A stretch of DNA of 64,000 nt from Caulobacter segnis (GCF_029543125.1 NZ_JARQWW010000002.1:806001-870000); one strand, 5' to 3'; shown: positions 1-9,944, counted from the stretch's first letter. The notes: a model not told the origin generated them from the letters alone. A program made the numbers and translations.

Positions 1-567
1 GGCCAGGGCCTCGACCAGCTGCTCGCCGGCGGCGTCCATGTCCCCCTCCATGGCCAGTTGGGCGATAGGGCCGTTGAGGACTTCGCGCATGAAGAAGCGG
101 CGCTTGGTCTGGTCGGGCAGGGCCTTGCGGACCGCGATCTGGTGCTTGTGCAGCAGGGCGGCCACCCGACCGGCGCCCTCTGGCACGCGGGCTTCGATGT
201 CGCTGCGCAGCAGGGATGACAGCAGGGGGGCGGCGCCCGCCGTGCCCACGGCGGCCACCACCTCGCCCCGGTCGATCACCGCGGGGGTCTGGAAATCGGA
301 CAGCTTGGGCTTGTCCACCACGTTGATCATGGCGCCGGCCGCCTTGGCGGCTTCATGGGCGGTCTCGGCGAACAGGTTGTCGCCGGCGATGAACACCAGG
401 GTGGCGTCCTGATAAGGCGTGCGAGTGAACGCCTCCGGCGCTTCGATGCGCACCACCTGGGCCGGCGAGCCGTCGAACAGACGCGCCTTCGCCTCTGCCG
501 CATCGCCAGTCCCGGCGATGACGATCTTGGCGCCCTTCAGGGGAAAATAAGCCGGAAACGCTTCCAC
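1..567 (-). CDS. cysG: Siroheme synthase / precorrin-2 dehydrogenase (CysG N-terminal type), 3' end outside window
   Basis: This is a precorrin-2 dehydrogenase / sirohydrochlorin ferrochelatase module that makes siroheme for sulfite or nitrite reductases. The first 189 residues are visible. They hold a nucleotide-binding start (KGAKIVIAGTGDAA, about residues 9-22) and the family motif NVVDKPKLSDFQTPA followed by AVGTAGAAPLLSSLLR. The start is the GTG at 565-567; a TGA lies directly upstream in frame, so nothing longer is possible. The C-terminal part, including any uroporphyrinogen methyltransferase domain, continues past base 1 and cannot be judged. It is divergent from the molybdenum hydroxylase genes, with about 150 bases between them in which I see no clear signal. 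Confidence 0.85.
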   Translation of the reverse strand, partial: MEAFPAYFPLKGAKIVIAGTGDAAEAKARLFDGSPAQVVRIEAPEAFTRTPYQDATLVFIAGDNLFAETAHEAAKAAGAMINVVDKPKLSDFQTPAVIDRGEVVAAVGTAGAAPLLSSLLRSDIEARVPEGAGRVAALLHKHQIAVRKALPDQTKRRFFMREVLNGPIAQLAMEGDMDAAGEQLVEALA

Positions 568-715
568 TCAGGCCTCTCAACTCACACGCTGAAACTGCGC
601 GGCCCCTCACCGCGAAGCGACGCTTAGCCGCACATCGTGAATTTTCCACTCGCGCTTGAAAACTTATCGGAGCCAAGATGCGCATAGCTTGATGTCGATC
701 AAGGAGAGTTCTCCG

Positions 716-1186
716 ATGGCTATGACCTTGCAGGTGAACGGACGCGCGGTCAGCGTCAAAGCCGATCCTCAAACCCCGCTCCTATGGGTTCTTCGGGACG
801 AGCTGGGCCTGACAGGGACCAAGTTCGGCTGCGGGGTGGCGCAGTGCGGCGCCTGCACGGTCCATGTGGACGGCCAGCCCATGCGCGCCTGCCAGACGCC
901 GATCGAACTGGTCGGCGGCAGCCAGATCACCACCATCGAGGGGCTTGGCGGCGGCCACCCGCTGCAGCACGCCTGGGTGAAGCACGACGTTCCGCAGTGC
1001 GGCTACTGCCAGTCGGGCCAGATCATGAGCGCCGCCGCCCTGCTGGCCCAGACGCCGCAGCCCACGGATGACGACATCGACGCGGTGATGAGCGGCAACA
1101 TCTGTCGCTGCGGCGCCTATCAGCGCATCCGCGACGCCATCAAGGACGCGGCCGGCGTCGCCGCGCCCGCTCCGGCCAAGGCTTGA
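716..1186 (+). CDS. 2Fe-2S subunit of a molybdenum hydroxylase (isoquinoline 1-oxidoreductase alpha-like)
   Basis: This is the small electron-transfer subunit of a xanthine-oxidase-family enzyme, 156 aa. The N-terminal plant-ferredoxin-type 2Fe-2S motif is clear ([12 protein letters not shown], about residues 40-51, with a further Cys in RACQTP). The C-terminal 2Fe-2S domain follows ([11 protein letters not shown], then [11 protein letters not shown]). The ATG at 716 is chosen because AAGGAGAG at 701-708 is well placed; an in-frame ATG at 656 lacks such a site. The catalytic subunit gene begins 10 bases after the stop, so the two form an operon. The substrate is unknown. Related IorAB enzymes hydroxylate N-heterocycles or oxidise aldehydes. 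Confidence 0.92.
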   Translation: MAMTLQVNGRAVSVKADPQTPLLWVLRDELGLTGTKFGCGVAQCGACTVHVDGQPMRACQTPIELVGGSQITTIEGLGGGHPLQHAWVKHDVPQCGYCQSGQIMSAAALLAQTPQPTDDDIDAVMSGNICRCGAYQRIRDAIKDAAGVAAPAPAKA

Positions 1187-1196
1187 GGGGGCCGCG

Positions 1197-3383
1197 ATGA
1201 ACAAGATCGTCAAACCTTCGGCCCTGACCGGCGCCACCCGGCGCGAGGTGGTGATCGGCGCGGCCCTGGCGGGCGGGGCGCTCACCGTCGGCGCCTGCTC
1301 GCCGGCCGACATCATGTCGATCGGGACCAACAACGACTTCGGCGCCTTTGGGCCGTTCTTGAAGATCGCTCCTGACGGGGCGGTTACGGTCATCTCCAAG
1401 CACATCGAATTCGGCCAGGGAAACCACGCCGGCCTGGCCGCCATCCTGGCCGAGGAGCTGGACGCCGACTGGACCCGGGTGCGGGTGGAGCAGGCCGCCG
1501 CCAACACCAAGGTCTATATGAACACCGGCATGGGGGCGCAGGGCACCGGCGGCTCCTCGGCCATCGCCAACAGCTGGGAGCAGCTGCGCAAGGTGGGGGC
1601 GAGCGCCCGCGCCATGTTCGTCCAGGCCGCCGCGGCCAAGTGGTCCGTTCCCGCCGCAGAGATTTCGGTGAAAGACAGCGTGGTCAGCCACGCGGGCAGC
1701 GGCCGCTCGGCGGGGTTCGCTGAATTGCTGGCCGATGCGGCCAAGGTGACGCCGCCGGAAAATCCGACGCTGAAGGATCCCAAGACCTTCACCCTGGTGG
1801 GCACCAACCGGGTGCGCCGCAAGGACGCGGTGCTGAAAAGCACCGGCCAGGCCCGCTTCACCCAGGATGTCCGCTTGCCGGAGATGCTGGTGGCGGTGGT
1901 CGCCCACCCGCCGCGTTTCGGCGCCGTCCCTCAGAATTTCGACGCCGACAAGGCCAAGGCGGTTCCGGGAGTGATCGACGTCTTCTCCGTGAAGTCCGGC
2001 GTGGCGGTGGTGGCCGACAGCACCTGGGCCGCCCTGAAGGGGCGCGAGGCCCTGACCGTGACCTGGGATGAGGGCAAGGCCGAGAAGCGCGGCTCCGACG
2101 CCATCGCCCAGACCTTCCGCGACATCGCCGCCGGCAAGGGCGGCGAGATCAAGTGGCAGGGCTTCGACAGCAAGGGGACGGTGGGGGAGCTGTCCGGCCC
2201 GGACGTCCTGACCGTCGCCTACGACTTTCCCTATCTGGCCCACGCCACCATGGAGCCCATGAATTGCGTGGCCCAGGTGAAGGGGCGCAAGGTGAAGCTG
2301 ACCTTCGGCTCGCAATTTCCGACCCTGGACCAACTCAACACCGCCAAGATCGTCGGGACCCTGCCCGGCTCGGTGGAGATCGAGACGCTCTATGCCGGCG
2401 GCTCCTTCGGGCGGCGCTGCAACTTCCAGTCCGACTACGTGGCCGAATGCGTGCGCATCGCCAAGAAGACCAACGGCCGGCCCGTGAAGCTGGTCTGGAC
2501 GCGTGAGGACGACCAGCGGGCTGGCTATTTCCGCCCTCTCACCCACCACGCCGTCTCGGTGCGGGTCGACAAGGACGGCTATCCCGCCGCCTGGCGGCAC
2601 CGGATCGTCACCCAGTCGATCATGAAGGGCTCGCCCATGGGCGGGGGCGACGGTCCCGAACCTCCGGCGGTCGAAGGGGCCCAGGGCTCGCCTTATCTGA
2701 AGGCGACGCCGGCCGTGGACGCCCAGGTAGCCATGCCGGACGTCGGCGTCCCAGTCCTGTGGTGGCGTTCGGTGGGAGCGACCCACACCGCCTACGCCAT
2801 GGAGCACACCATCGACCAGCTGGCGCGCAAGGCGGGCAAGGACCCGGCCGACTATCGCCGCGCCCTGTACCAGAAGGCCGGCTCCCAGCGGCATCTGGCG
2901 GTGCTCGACCTGCTGGTGGAGCGGTCTGGGTGGAAGAGCTCCGCGCCCGAAGGCTGGGTGCGCGGCCTGGCGGTTCACGAGAGTTTCGGCTCGGTGGTCG
3001 GTCAGGTGGCGGACGTGCAGCTTGTGGAGGGCCAGCCGCCCAAGGTCGGACGGGTGGTCACGGTGATCGACTGCGGCACGGCCATCTCGCCGGACCAGAT
3101 CGCCGCCCAGATGGAAGGCGGCACCTGTTATGGCCTGTCGGGCGCCCTATACGGACAGATCACCCTGATCGACGGGGCGGTGCAGGAGACCAATTTCGAC
3201 ACCTATCGCGTCCTGCGCATGAACGAGGCGCCCAGGGTGGAGACCCACATCCTGCCTTCCACCGCCGCGCCGTCTGGCGTGGGCGAGCCCGGAACGCCGG
3301 TGATCGGACCGGCGGTGGCCAACGCCATCCTGGCCGCCACGGGCCAGCCGACCTTGAGCCAGCCGTTCGTCAAGCCGGCCTAG
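1197..3383 (+). CDS. Molybdopterin-binding catalytic subunit of a molybdenum hydroxylase (IorB-like)
   Basis: This is the large subunit, 728 aa, of a xanthine-oxidase-family enzyme that binds molybdopterin, probably the cytosine dinucleotide form given the MocA-like gene beside it. An N-terminal twin-arginine signal ([20 protein letters not shown], about residues 15-34) predicts Tat export. The active-site region carries GGSFGRR (about residues 401-407) and, near the C-terminus, GVGEPGTP, whose Glu (about residue 697) is the expected catalytic base. The stop TAG at 3381-3383 overlaps, in convergent orientation, the TAG of the downstream gene. No FAD subunit is present, so electrons probably pass from the 2Fe-2S subunit to a cytochrome or the membrane chain (inference). 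Confidence 0.92.
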   Translation: MNKIVKPSALTGATRREVVIGAALAGGALTVGACSPADIMSIGTNNDFGAFGPFLKIAPDGAVTVISKHIEFGQGNHAGLAAILAEELDADWTRVRVEQAAANTKVYMNTGMGAQGTGGSSAIANSWEQLRKVGASARAMFVQAAAAKWSVPAAEISVKDSVVSHAGSGRSAGFAELLADAAKVTPPENPTLKDPKTFTLVGTNRVRRKDAVLKSTGQARFTQDVRLPEMLVAVVAHPPRFGAVPQNFDADKAKAVPGVIDVFSVKSGVAVVADSTWAALKGREALTVTWDEGKAEKRGSDAIAQTFRDIAAGKGGEIKWQGFDSKGTVGELSGPDVLTVAYDFPYLAHATMEPMNCVAQVKGRKVKLTFGSQFPTLDQLNTAKIVGTLPGSVEIETLYAGGSFGRRCNFQSDYVAECVRIAKKTNGRPVKLVWTREDDQRAGYFRPLTHHAVSVRVDKDGYPAAWRHRIVTQSIMKGSPMGGGDGPEPPAVEGAQGSPYLKATPAVDAQVAMPDVGVPVLWWRSVGATHTAYAMEHTIDQLARKAGKDPADYRRALYQKAGSQRHLAVLDLLVERSGWKSSAPEGWVRGLAVHESFGSVVGQVADVQLVEGQPPKVGRVVTVIDCGTAISPDQIAAQMEGGTCYGLSGALYGQITLIDGAVQETNFDTYRVLRMNEAPRVETHILPSTAAPSGVGEPGTPVIGPAVANAILAATGQPTLSQPFVKPA

Positions 3384-3967
3384 ATTGAGGACGGAAGATC
3401 CACGTCGAAAAGCACGCCCTCGTCTTCGGTCGGGATGAGGGCCAGGCGATCGCCGAGATCATCGAGGATCGAGCGCGCGCCCTGGTCGCCGCTGAGCGCG
3501 CGCAGGGCGTCGAACAAATCTTGCGACAGCAGGGCGGGGTGTCCGCGTCGGCCGCCGCAGATCGGCGCGGCGGCGGCTGCGCCCTGCTCCACGGCGTCGG
3601 CAAGGGCGTCGAGCAAGCCGTGCGGGATGCGCGGCATGTCGCCCAGGAAGATGAACACGCCGCGGCAGTCACGGATGGCGGCCAGTCCGGCCCGCAGCGA
3701 GGCGGACAGACCGTGGGCATGATCGGCGGCATAGACCAGATTCAGGCGGCGCGACTCGCCCCAGCGGCGGGCGAAGGCCAGGGCGGCTTCCTCCACGCGG
3801 TCGTCGGCGCCCAGAACCACAGTGACGCAACGGGCCGGCGCGGCGAAGGCGGCCGCCAAGGCGCCCTCGATCAGGGGCGCGCCCTCGAAATCGGAAACCA
3901 GCTTTCCGCCGCCGAACCGGCTGCCGGAGCCGGCCGCCAGCACGATCGCTTCAAAACCCCTGCGCAT
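3380..3967 (-). CDS. MocA-like molybdenum cofactor nucleotidyltransferase
   Basis: This 195-aa MobA/MocA-fold protein probably transfers CMP to molybdopterin, giving the cytosine dinucleotide cofactor used by IorAB/CoxL-type enzymes. The nucleotide-binding signature is AIVLAAGSGSRFGGGKL (about residues 6-22). The loop FIFLGDMPRI contains the metal-binding Asp, and GRRGHPALL is typical of MocA rather than MobA. The start is the ATG at 3965-3967, directly before the fold begins. It lies between the hydroxylase and moaA on the opposite strand, and its stop overlaps the iorB-like stop by two bases. The CTP-over-GTP specificity is inferred from motif and context. Confidence 0.85.
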   Translation of the reverse strand: MRRGFEAIVLAAGSGSRFGGGKLVSDFEGAPLIEGALAAAFAAPARCVTVVLGADDRVEEAALAFARRWGESRRLNLVYAADHAHGLSASLRAGLAAIRDCRGVFIFLGDMPRIPHGLLDALADAVEQGAAAAAPICGGRRGHPALLSQDLFDALRALSGDQGARSILDDLGDRLALIPTEDEGVLFDVDLPSSI

Positions 3968-4017
3968 GTGCGCCCCTGTAACCGTGGCCCCAGACGGCCT
4001 ATGTTGGCCGCTGAGCC

Positions 4018-5061
4018 ATGACGCCGTTCGACGCCACGCCTTCACTGATCCGCCAGACGAGCCCCGACCGGGGCCTGTTGGACGGATTCGGCCGCCGGGT
4101 GACCTATCTGAGGGTCTCGGTGACCGATCGGTGCGACCTGCGTTGCACCTACTGCATGGCGGAACATATGACGTTCCTGCCCAAGAACGAAGTTCTCGGC
4201 CTCGAAGAACTGGATCGCCTGACCGCGGCCTTTATCGGTCTGGGCGTGCGCAAGGTGCGGCTGACCGGGGGCGAACCCCTGGTGCGCAAAGGATTGATGG
4301 ATCTGATCGCGGGGTTGTCGCGACATATCCGCGCCGGGGCGCTGGACGAGCTGACCCTGACCACCAACGGCACGCAACTGGCGCGCCATGCGGAAGATCT
4401 GGCCCGGCATGGCGTGCGGCGGATCAATGTGTCGCTCGACACCCTGGACCCGGATCGCTTCCGCCGTCTGACGCGGGGCGGCGACCTGAAACAGGTCCTC
4501 GCCGGGCTGGAGGCGGGCAGGTCCGCCGGGCTGAAGATCAAGATCAACGCCGTGGCCCTGCGCGATGACAACGCCGGGGCGCTGCCGGAGCTGATCGCCT
4601 GGGCGCATGGCGAAGGCTTCGACATGACCCTCATCGAGACCATGCCCATGGGCGAGGTCGAGGCTGACCGCACCGATCAGTTCATGTCCCTGACCCAGGT
4701 GCGGCGCGAGCTTTCGGCCTTCTGGACGCTGGAGGATCTGCCGCTGAACACCGGCGGACCGGCCCGTTATGTGCGGGTGGCCGAGACCGGCGGGCGGCTG
4801 GGCTTCATCACGCCCCTGACCCACAATTTCTGCGAGGCCTGCAATCGCGTGCGCCTGACCTGCACCGGGGTGCTGCACACCTGCCTTGGCCGAGAGGACG
4901 CCGCGGATCTGCGGGCGGTGCTGCGGGACGGGGCGGACGATCGGGCGCTGACGGCGGCGATCCGCGCGGCTGTCGCGGGCAAGCCGCAGGGCCATGATTT
5001 CCGCATCGACCGGGGCGCGGCGCCGGCCGTTTCCCGGCACATGTCGATGACGGGGGGCTGA
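4018..5061 (+). CDS. moaA: GTP 3',8-cyclase (molybdenum cofactor biosynthesis protein A)
   Basis: This radical SAM enzyme, 347 aa, catalyses the first step of molybdopterin synthesis (GTP to 3',8-cyclo-7,8-dihydro-GTP). The first 4Fe-4S cluster motif is CDLRCTYC (Cys 39, 43, 46) and the SAM-binding [10 protein letters not shown] follows. The C-terminal cluster motif is [11 protein letters not shown], with a third Cys in HTCLG. The protein ends in Gly-Gly, as MoaA should for activity. The stop TGA overlaps the ATG of moaD by one base, and four moa genes follow in the same direction. Confidence 0.97.
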   Translation: MTPFDATPSLIRQTSPDRGLLDGFGRRVTYLRVSVTDRCDLRCTYCMAEHMTFLPKNEVLGLEELDRLTAAFIGLGVRKVRLTGGEPLVRKGLMDLIAGLSRHIRAGALDELTLTTNGTQLARHAEDLARHGVRRINVSLDTLDPDRFRRLTRGGDLKQVLAGLEAGRSAGLKIKINAVALRDDNAGALPELIAWAHGEGFDMTLIETMPMGEVEADRTDQFMSLTQVRRELSAFWTLEDLPLNTGGPARYVRVAETGGRLGFITPLTHNFCEACNRVRLTCTGVLHTCLGREDAADLRAVLRDGADDRALTAAIRAAVAGKPQGHDFRIDRGAAPAVSRHMSMTGG

Positions 5062-5303
5062 TGCGCGTCCTGTTGTTCGGACGCCTGGCCGATGTGGCCG
5101 GCTGGCGCGAGCGGGTGCTGGATGTCCCGCCCGTAGCGCTTTCTGCCCTGCGCGCCGAGCTTGCCCGGGAGGATTCCGCTCTGGGCGAGGCCCTGGCTGG
5201 GCCCGGCGTGCAGGCGGCCGTCGATCAGGTGCTGGTGCGCGGCGAGGCCATCCTGGACGGCGCGTCGGAAGTCGCCTTCCTTCCGCCCATGAGCGGCGGA
5301 TGA
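5061..5303 (+). CDS. moaD: Molybdopterin synthase sulfur carrier subunit
   Basis: This is an 80-aa ubiquitin-like sulfur carrier. It ends in FLPPMSGG, the invariant C-terminal Gly-Gly that becomes a thiocarboxylate and donates sulfur to cyclic pyranopterin monophosphate. The N-terminus [14 protein letters not shown] is typical of the family. The start overlaps the moaA stop (TGATG) and the stop overlaps the moaE ATG, so translation is probably coupled. The partner is the MoaE protein encoded next. Confidence 0.94.
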   Translation: MRVLLFGRLADVAGWRERVLDVPPVALSALRAELAREDSALGEALAGPGVQAAVDQVLVRGEAILDGASEVAFLPPMSGG

Positions 5304-5743
5304 TCCGCCTTCAGACCGAGATCCTGGATGTCGGCGCCCTGACCGCGGGCTTTTGCGCCGACCGCAGCGAGACCGGGGCGGTGGCCACCTTCATCGGCCT
5401 GGCCCGCGCCGAGGGCGGGGCGACCCGCGTGCTGGAGCTCGAGGCCTATTCCGGCTTCACCGAAAGGCAGATCGCCCTGATGGTCGAGGAGGCTATCGCC
5501 CGTTTCGGCCTGCATGATGTGGCGGTGGTCCACCGCGTCGGCGCGGTCGCGCCGGGCGAGGCGGTGGTGTTCGTGGCCACGGCGGCGCCCCATCGGCGCG
5601 AGGCTTTGCAGGCCTGCGACCAGCTGATGGACTATCTGAAGAGCCGCGCGCCGTTCTGGAAGAAGGAGCACGGTCCGGACGGCGCCCGCTGGATCGAGCC
5701 CACGGGCAAGGACCTGGCTGACGCCGAGCGCTGGGACGGCTAG
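5300..5743 (+). CDS. moaE: Molybdopterin synthase catalytic subunit
   Basis: This 147-aa protein converts precursor Z to molybdopterin with thiocarboxylated MoaD. Family features are visible: GAVATFIGLAR near residue 30, HRVGAVAPGEAVVFV, RREALQACDQLMDYLK and the lysine-bearing PFWKKEH near residue 120. The ATG overlaps the moaD stop as ATGA at 5300-5303. The reading frame is full length for the family. Confidence 0.95.
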   Translation: MIRLQTEILDVGALTAGFCADRSETGAVATFIGLARAEGGATRVLELEAYSGFTERQIALMVEEAIARFGLHDVAVVHRVGAVAPGEAVVFVATAAPHRREALQACDQLMDYLKSRAPFWKKEHGPDGARWIEPTGKDLADAERWDG

Positions 5744-5752
5744 GAGAAACGC

Positions 5753-6316
5753 ATGAGCACTCTCACGCCCTCTTCCATCGTTCCCGGCGGCCGCATCGTC
5801 GAAGACCTGCCCTTCATCCCCGTCCGCGTGGCGGTCCTGACCGTGTCGGACACCCGGGACGAGGAGAGCGACACCTCCGGCGCCTTGCTGGCCGCTCGGA
5901 TCGAAGGGGCGGGCCACGTTCTGGCGCACCGCACCCTGGTCCCCGATGACGTCACCGCCATCCGCACGGTGGTGAAGGCCTGGATCGCCTCGGGCGAGGT
6001 GGACGCCATCATCACCACGGGCGGCACGGGCATCACCGGCCGCGACGTGACGCCGGAGGCGCTGGAGCCGCTGTTCGACAAGACCATCGACGGCTTTTCG
6101 GTGGTGTTCCACATGGTCAGCTATCAGTCGGTGGGGCTGTCGACCCTGCAGTCGCGGGCTACCGCCGGGATCATCGACGGGGTGTTCGTGTTCTGCCTGC
6201 CCGGCTCGAACGGGGCGGTGAAGGATGGTTGGGACAAGGTGATCAGCGCCCAGCTCGACAGCCGTCACAAGCCCTGCAACATGGTCGAGCTCATGCCCCG
6301 GCTGCTGGAGAAATGA
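5753..6316 (+). CDS. moaB: Molybdopterin adenylyltransferase-type protein MoaB
   Basis: This 187-aa MoaB/Mog-fold protein binds molybdopterin and probably adenylylates it before metal insertion. The core motifs are [11 protein letters not shown] (about residues 24-34), the glycine loop [16 protein letters not shown] (about residues 86-101) and [14 protein letters not shown], which contacts the pterin. AGGAGA at 5743-5748 gives a ribosome site just upstream of the ATG. The stop overlaps the moaC start as ATGA. Confidence 0.92.
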   Translation: MSTLTPSSIVPGGRIVEDLPFIPVRVAVLTVSDTRDEESDTSGALLAARIEGAGHVLAHRTLVPDDVTAIRTVVKAWIASGEVDAIITTGGTGITGRDVTPEALEPLFDKTIDGFSVVFHMVSYQSVGLSTLQSRATAGIIDGVFVFCLPGSNGAVKDGWDKVISAQLDSRHKPCNMVELMPRLLEK

Positions 6317-6786
6317 GCCGCCTGACCCACATCGACGACCAGGGCCGCGCCCGCATGGTCGATGTCTCGGACAAGGCGGTGACCGCCCGCGAGGCGGTGG
6401 CCGAGGGGTTCGTGCGCATGACGCCGGAGACCCTGGCCCTGGCGGTGTCTGGCGAGGCGAAGAAGGGCGACGTGCGCGCCACAGCCGAAATCGCCGGGGT
6501 GATGGCGGCCAAGAAGACCGCCGACCTGATCCCGCTTTGCCATCCGCTCGCCCTGTCCAAGGTCGAGGTGTCGGTGGAGCCGGCCGAAGGCGGCCTGGCC
6601 GTGCGGGCCCGGGTCAAGACCAGCGGCCAGACGGGGGTGGAGATGGAGGCGCTTACGGCGGTGTCCGTGGCCTGCCTGACCGTTTACGACATGCTCAAGG
6701 CCGCCGACAAAGGCATGACCATCGAGGCGGTGCGCCTAGTCGAAAAGACCGGCGGCAAGTCCGGGGACTGGCGACGTCAGGTCTAG
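6313..6786 (+). CDS. moaC: Cyclic pyranopterin monophosphate synthase
   Basis: This 157-aa protein completes the MoaA reaction by forming cyclic pyranopterin monophosphate. Diagnostic motifs are [21 protein letters not shown] (about residues 74-81) and the C-terminal [12 protein letters not shown] containing the active-site Lys pair. The ATG at 6313 overlaps the moaB stop. The last 51 bases overlap, in antisense, the 3' end of the XdhC gene. Confidence 0.95.
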   Translation: MSRLTHIDDQGRARMVDVSDKAVTAREAVAEGFVRMTPETLALAVSGEAKKGDVRATAEIAGVMAAKKTADLIPLCHPLALSKVEVSVEPAEGGLAVRARVKTSGQTGVEMEALTAVSVACLTVYDMLKAADKGMTIEAVRLVEKTGGKSGDWRRQV

Positions 6787-7731
6787 GTTCCGCACGGCGG
6801 TGATCTCGCCCAGCACGGCGACCGCGATCTCGAACGGGGCCTTGCCGCCCAGATCCAGGCCGATCGGCGCGCGCAGCCGAGCCAGCTTCCGCTCGGTCAG
6901 GCCGGCTTTCTTCAGACGTGCAAGGCGATCAGGAAGCCTGGCCCGCGCGCCGAGCAGGCCCACATAGGGGGCGTCCGACTCGAGGACCGGCACAAGCGCG
7001 GCCTCATCCAGATCCATGTCGTGGTGGCAGACGGCCACAGCGGTCCAGGCGTCGAGGCCGATATCGGCCAAGGCCTGACCGGGCGCGGCGCGGCTGTAGT
7101 GCAGGCCGGGGATCGGCGGGGCGTCGGAGGGGCCGTTCGGCCGGACCAGCCAGGTTTCGTGGCCGCAGGAGACGCCCAGGCTGGCGATGGCCAGGGCCGT
7201 GGGGTCGCCGCCGAAGATGATCAGGCGCGGGGCGGGATCGAAACGCCGCTCGAACGCCCCCGCCCAGGGCTGGGCGTGTTCGGGAAGCGTGCAGGCGCGA
7301 TGGGTCCCGTCGGTAAGCCAGACGGCGGATTGGCGGGTCTTTGCATAGGCGCGCAGGGCCGCGGCCGCCGCGTCGTCCGGCAAGATGCGTTCGACCAGCA
7401 CCTCCAGCCGCGCCCCGCACATCAAGCGGATGTCGGGCCAGGGGCTGCCGGTCCCGTAGACCAGACGCCGGGGTTCTCCGTCGGTGAGGCAGGCGGCGGC
7501 GTGGAGGGCCACATCGGCCTCGATGCAGCCGCCGGAAAGGAAGCCGGAGGCCTCGCCCTCGCCGAACACCATCTGGGTCCCGACCGGTCGCGGACCGCCG
7601 CCGTGAAGATCAATAATCGTGACTAAAATCGCCGAACCTTTTTGCAAGGCACGGTTGAGAGCGGGGCGGGCGTCATCGAAAAAACCGAAGACAGGCCAAG
7701 GGTTTAGGTCGAATGGTGTCGTAGTGCCCAT
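6736..7731 (-). CDS. xdhC: XdhC/CoxI family molybdenum hydroxylase maturation factor
   Basis: This 331-aa chaperone helps sulfurate or insert the cofactor into xanthine-oxidase-family enzymes, presumably the IorAB-like enzyme at 716-3383. The N-terminal XdhC_CoxI domain shows [19 protein letters not shown] followed by [11 protein letters not shown] (about residues 80-90). A Rossmann-type C-terminal domain starts at [15 protein letters not shown] and contains [15 protein letters not shown] and [11 protein letters not shown]. It converges on moaC and overlaps it by 51 bases. Its promoter region faces that of the aldo/keto reductase gene. Confidence 0.9.
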   Translation of the reverse strand: MGTTTPFDLNPWPVFGFFDDARPALNRALQKGSAILVTIIDLHGGGPRPVGTQMVFGEGEASGFLSGGCIEADVALHAAACLTDGEPRRLVYGTGSPWPDIRLMCGARLEVLVERILPDDAAAAALRAYAKTRQSAVWLTDGTHRACTLPEHAQPWAGAFERRFDPAPRLIIFGGDPTALAIASLGVSCGHETWLVRPNGPSDAPPIPGLHYSRAAPGQALADIGLDAWTAVAVCHHDMDLDEAALVPVLESDAPYVGLLGARARLPDRLARLKKAGLTERKLARLRAPIGLDLGGKAPFEIAVAVLGEITAVRNLDLTSPVPGLAAGLFD

Positions 7732-7801
7732 GCAACGACCTTAACGCCTCGGAAAGACTTCAGATACGGGTTCTTAGGCCTTCGGCGCGATCTTGCCCCT
7801 C

Positions 7802-8677
7802 ATGAGCAGCCTCGTTTCGAAACTCGGCCTGAACGCCGCGCAGTTCGGTCTGGACGGTTCGTCCAGCATGCGCTCGCGTTCGCCGCAGGCCGAAGCCCGT
7901 GAAATCCTGGGCATCGCCGCGCGCGCCGGCCTGGGCGTCCTGGACACCCAGGGCCTGTACGGCCATGCCGAAGGTCTGCTCGGCGAAATCATGCCGCGCC
8001 CCGTGCCCATGCGCGTGACCATCGGCGCTGGCCGCGCCGATCGTGGTCCGATCCACGTGGAGAACGAGGCCCGCGCGGCCCTGCGCCGCCTGCAGGTCGA
8101 GCGCGCCGACGCCATCATCGTTTCGTCCATGCACGACCTGTTCGGTCCGCATGGGGATCATTTCTGGAACACCCTTCTGGCCATGAAGGACGAGGGGCTG
8201 TTCGCCAAGGTCGGCGTTTCGGTCCATGCCACGGACGATTCCGTGGGCATCATGAAGCGCTTCAAGCCGGACATCATCCAGGCGCCGGGCAGCCTGCTGG
8301 ACCAGCGCCTGCTGGCTGACGGCACCCTGGCGCGCCTGGCCGGGCTGGGCGCCGAGGTGCAGCTGCGCTCGATCTTCCTGAACGGCCTGCTGTTCCTGCC
8401 GCCGGACCGCGTGCCGGCGCAGCTGAAGGGCGCTTCGGGCCGTCTGTCGCGCGTGCGCCGCATGATCGCCGAGGGTCGCTCGGATCCGCTGCAGGCGGCG
8501 CTGGGCTTCGCCCTGTCACGCGTCGAGGCGCATTCGGTGCTGGTGGGCGTGACGTCCGCCGCCGAGCTGTCGGCCGTGGTGGCCGCCGCGGCGAGCCCGC
8601 CGCCGGATCTCGACTGGGATGAAATGGCGATCGACGATCCGATCGCGCTCGACCCGAAGAACTGGGCCGCAGCCTAA
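7802..8677 (+). CDS. Aldo/keto reductase family protein
   Basis: This 291-aa TIM-barrel oxidoreductase is probably NAD(P)H-dependent. The N-terminus (GLNAAQFGLDG), the barrel strand GVLDTQGLYGHAEGLLGEI and the C-terminal SVLVGVTSAAELSAVV match the AKR family; the Tyr after DTQGL is the likely catalytic residue. The usual AKR Lys-His pair is not obvious, because the corresponding stretch reads IVSSMHDLFG, so activity is not assured. The ATG at 7802 is preferred over an in-frame TTG nine bases upstream. It is monocistronic and ends before three successive hairpins. The substrate is unknown. Confidence 0.8.
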   Translation: MSSLVSKLGLNAAQFGLDGSSSMRSRSPQAEAREILGIAARAGLGVLDTQGLYGHAEGLLGEIMPRPVPMRVTIGAGRADRGPIHVENEARAALRRLQVERADAIIVSSMHDLFGPHGDHFWNTLLAMKDEGLFAKVGVSVHATDDSVGIMKRFKPDIIQAPGSLLDQRLLADGTLARLAGLGAEVQLRSIFLNGLLFLPPDRVPAQLKGASGRLSRVRRMIAEGRSDPLQAALGFALSRVEAHSVLVGVTSAAELSAVVAAAASPPPDLDWDEMAIDDPIALDPKNWAAA

Positions 8678-8703
8678 GCCATAGAATTCAGAATTTGGAG
8701 GCG

Positions 8704-8783
8704 CCCTCGGGGCGGGCCGTGCTCAACCGCGGCCGCGCCCCGAGGAGCCGAACATCGGCCGCGTTCTGACCCGCGGCCGATGT
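8704..8783. repeat. Two successive GC-rich inverted repeats
   Basis: Two perfect stem sequences follow the aldo/keto reductase gene. CCTCGGGGCG at 8705-8714 pairs with CGCCCCGAGG at 8736-8745. ACATCGGCCGCG at 8753-8764 pairs with CGCGGCCGATGT at 8772-8783. Neither is followed by a T run. They stand directly before a proper terminator hairpin at 8792. Confidence 0.6.
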
Positions 8784-8791
8784 CGTCTCTC

Positions 8792-8822
8792 AAGACCGCT
8801 CCCCGTGAGGAGCGGTCTTTTG
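8792..8822. terminator. Intrinsic terminator between convergent aldo/keto reductase and ald genes
   Basis: The 11-base stem AAGACCGCTCC / GGAGCGGTCTT has a six-base loop and is followed by TTTT on the plus strand. It can end transcription of the aldo/keto reductase gene and, less strongly, of ald from the other side. Confidence 0.8.
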
Positions 8823-8831
8823 AGTCTGTGC

Positions 8832-9944
8832 TCAGCCCCACACGCCGTACGGATCGACCGACGGCTTGCCCAGCGCCTGGGCGACGGCCGGGTGGGTCAG
8901 CTGACCCTTCAGCACGTTCAGGCCCTTGGCCAGGTGGGGGTTGGTCTTCAGCGCGTCCAGGCCGTGGTCGGCGAGGGCGAGGCCGAAGGGAAGGGTTGCG
9001 TGACCCAGGGCGTCGGAGGAGGTGCGGGGGGCCGCGCCGGGCATATTGGCCACGCAATAGTGGACCACGCCGTCGACCGTGTAGGTCGGTTCAGCGTGTG
9101 TGGTCGGCTTGCTGGTCTCGAAGCAGCCGCCCTGGTCGATGGAGACGTCCACCAGGACCGATCCGGGTTTCATGCGCTTCAAGTGCTCGCGCTTGACCAG
9201 CTTCGGCGCTGCGGCGCCGGCGGTCAGCACGGCGCCGATGACGACGTCAGCTTTGAGAATTTCGTCCTCGACCGAGTCGAGCGAGGAGTAGCGGGTCAGG
9301 ATGCGGCCCTGGAACAGGTCGTCCAGCTGGCGCATGCGGGGGATGGAGCGTTCCAGCACCACCACTTCGGCGCCGAGGCCAGCGGCCATGCGGGCGGCGT
9401 TGATGCCGACCACGCCGCCGCCGAGGACGGCGACCCGGGCCGGGGGAACACCTGGGACGCCGCACAGCAGCAGGCCCATGCCGCCGTTGTGCTTCAGAAG
9501 GGTTTCAGCCGCCGAGAAGACGGCGATGCGGCCGGCGACTTCCGACATGGGGGCCAGCAGCGGCAGGCCGCCCGTGGCGTCGGTGACGGTCTCGTAGGCG
9601 ATGGCCGCGCAGCCCGAGGCCAGCAGGCCTTCGGTCTGGGCCGGATCGGGCGCCAGGTGGAGATAGGTGAAGAGGATGTGCTTGTCGGTGAGCTTCTCCC
9701 ACTCGACCTTCTGCGGCTCCTTCACCTTCACGATCATCTCGGCGCCGGCGAAAACGGCGTCGGCGTCGGGAGCGATGGTTGCGCCGGCCTTCACATAGGC
9801 CTCGTCGGTGTAGCCCGCGCCTTGGCCGGCGTTGGTCTGGACGAGAACGCTGTGGCCGCGGGCCACATATTCACGAGCGGCCGAGGGGGTCAGGCCCACC
9901 CGGTGTTCATTCGGCTTGATCTCAGAAGGGACGCCAACGCGCAT
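8832..9944 (-). CDS. ald: Alanine dehydrogenase
   Basis: This 370-aa NAD-dependent enzyme interconverts L-alanine and pyruvate plus ammonia. Family signatures are MRVGVPSEIKPNEHRVGLTP at the N-terminus, the substrate-binding MIVKVKEP and KHILFTYLHLA, and the NAD-binding VAVLGGGVVGINAARMAAG near residue 170. The start is the ATG at 9942-9944 with GGAGG eight bases upstream. A Lrp/AsnC regulator gene is divergent across about 120 bases, the classical arrangement for alanine-responsive control. Confidence 0.96.
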   Translation of the reverse strand: MRVGVPSEIKPNEHRVGLTPSAAREYVARGHSVLVQTNAGQGAGYTDEAYVKAGATIAPDADAVFAGAEMIVKVKEPQKVEWEKLTDKHILFTYLHLAPDPAQTEGLLASGCAAIAYETVTDATGGLPLLAPMSEVAGRIAVFSAAETLLKHNGGMGLLLCGVPGVPPARVAVLGGGVVGINAARMAAGLGAEVVVLERSIPRMRQLDDLFQGRILTRYSSLDSVEDEILKADVVIGAVLTAGAAAPKLVKREHLKRMKPGSVLVDVSIDQGGCFETSKPTTHAEPTYTVDGVVHYCVANMPGAAPRTSSDALGHATLPFGLALADHGLDALKTNPHLAKGLNVLKGQLTHPAVAQALGKPSVDPYGVWG

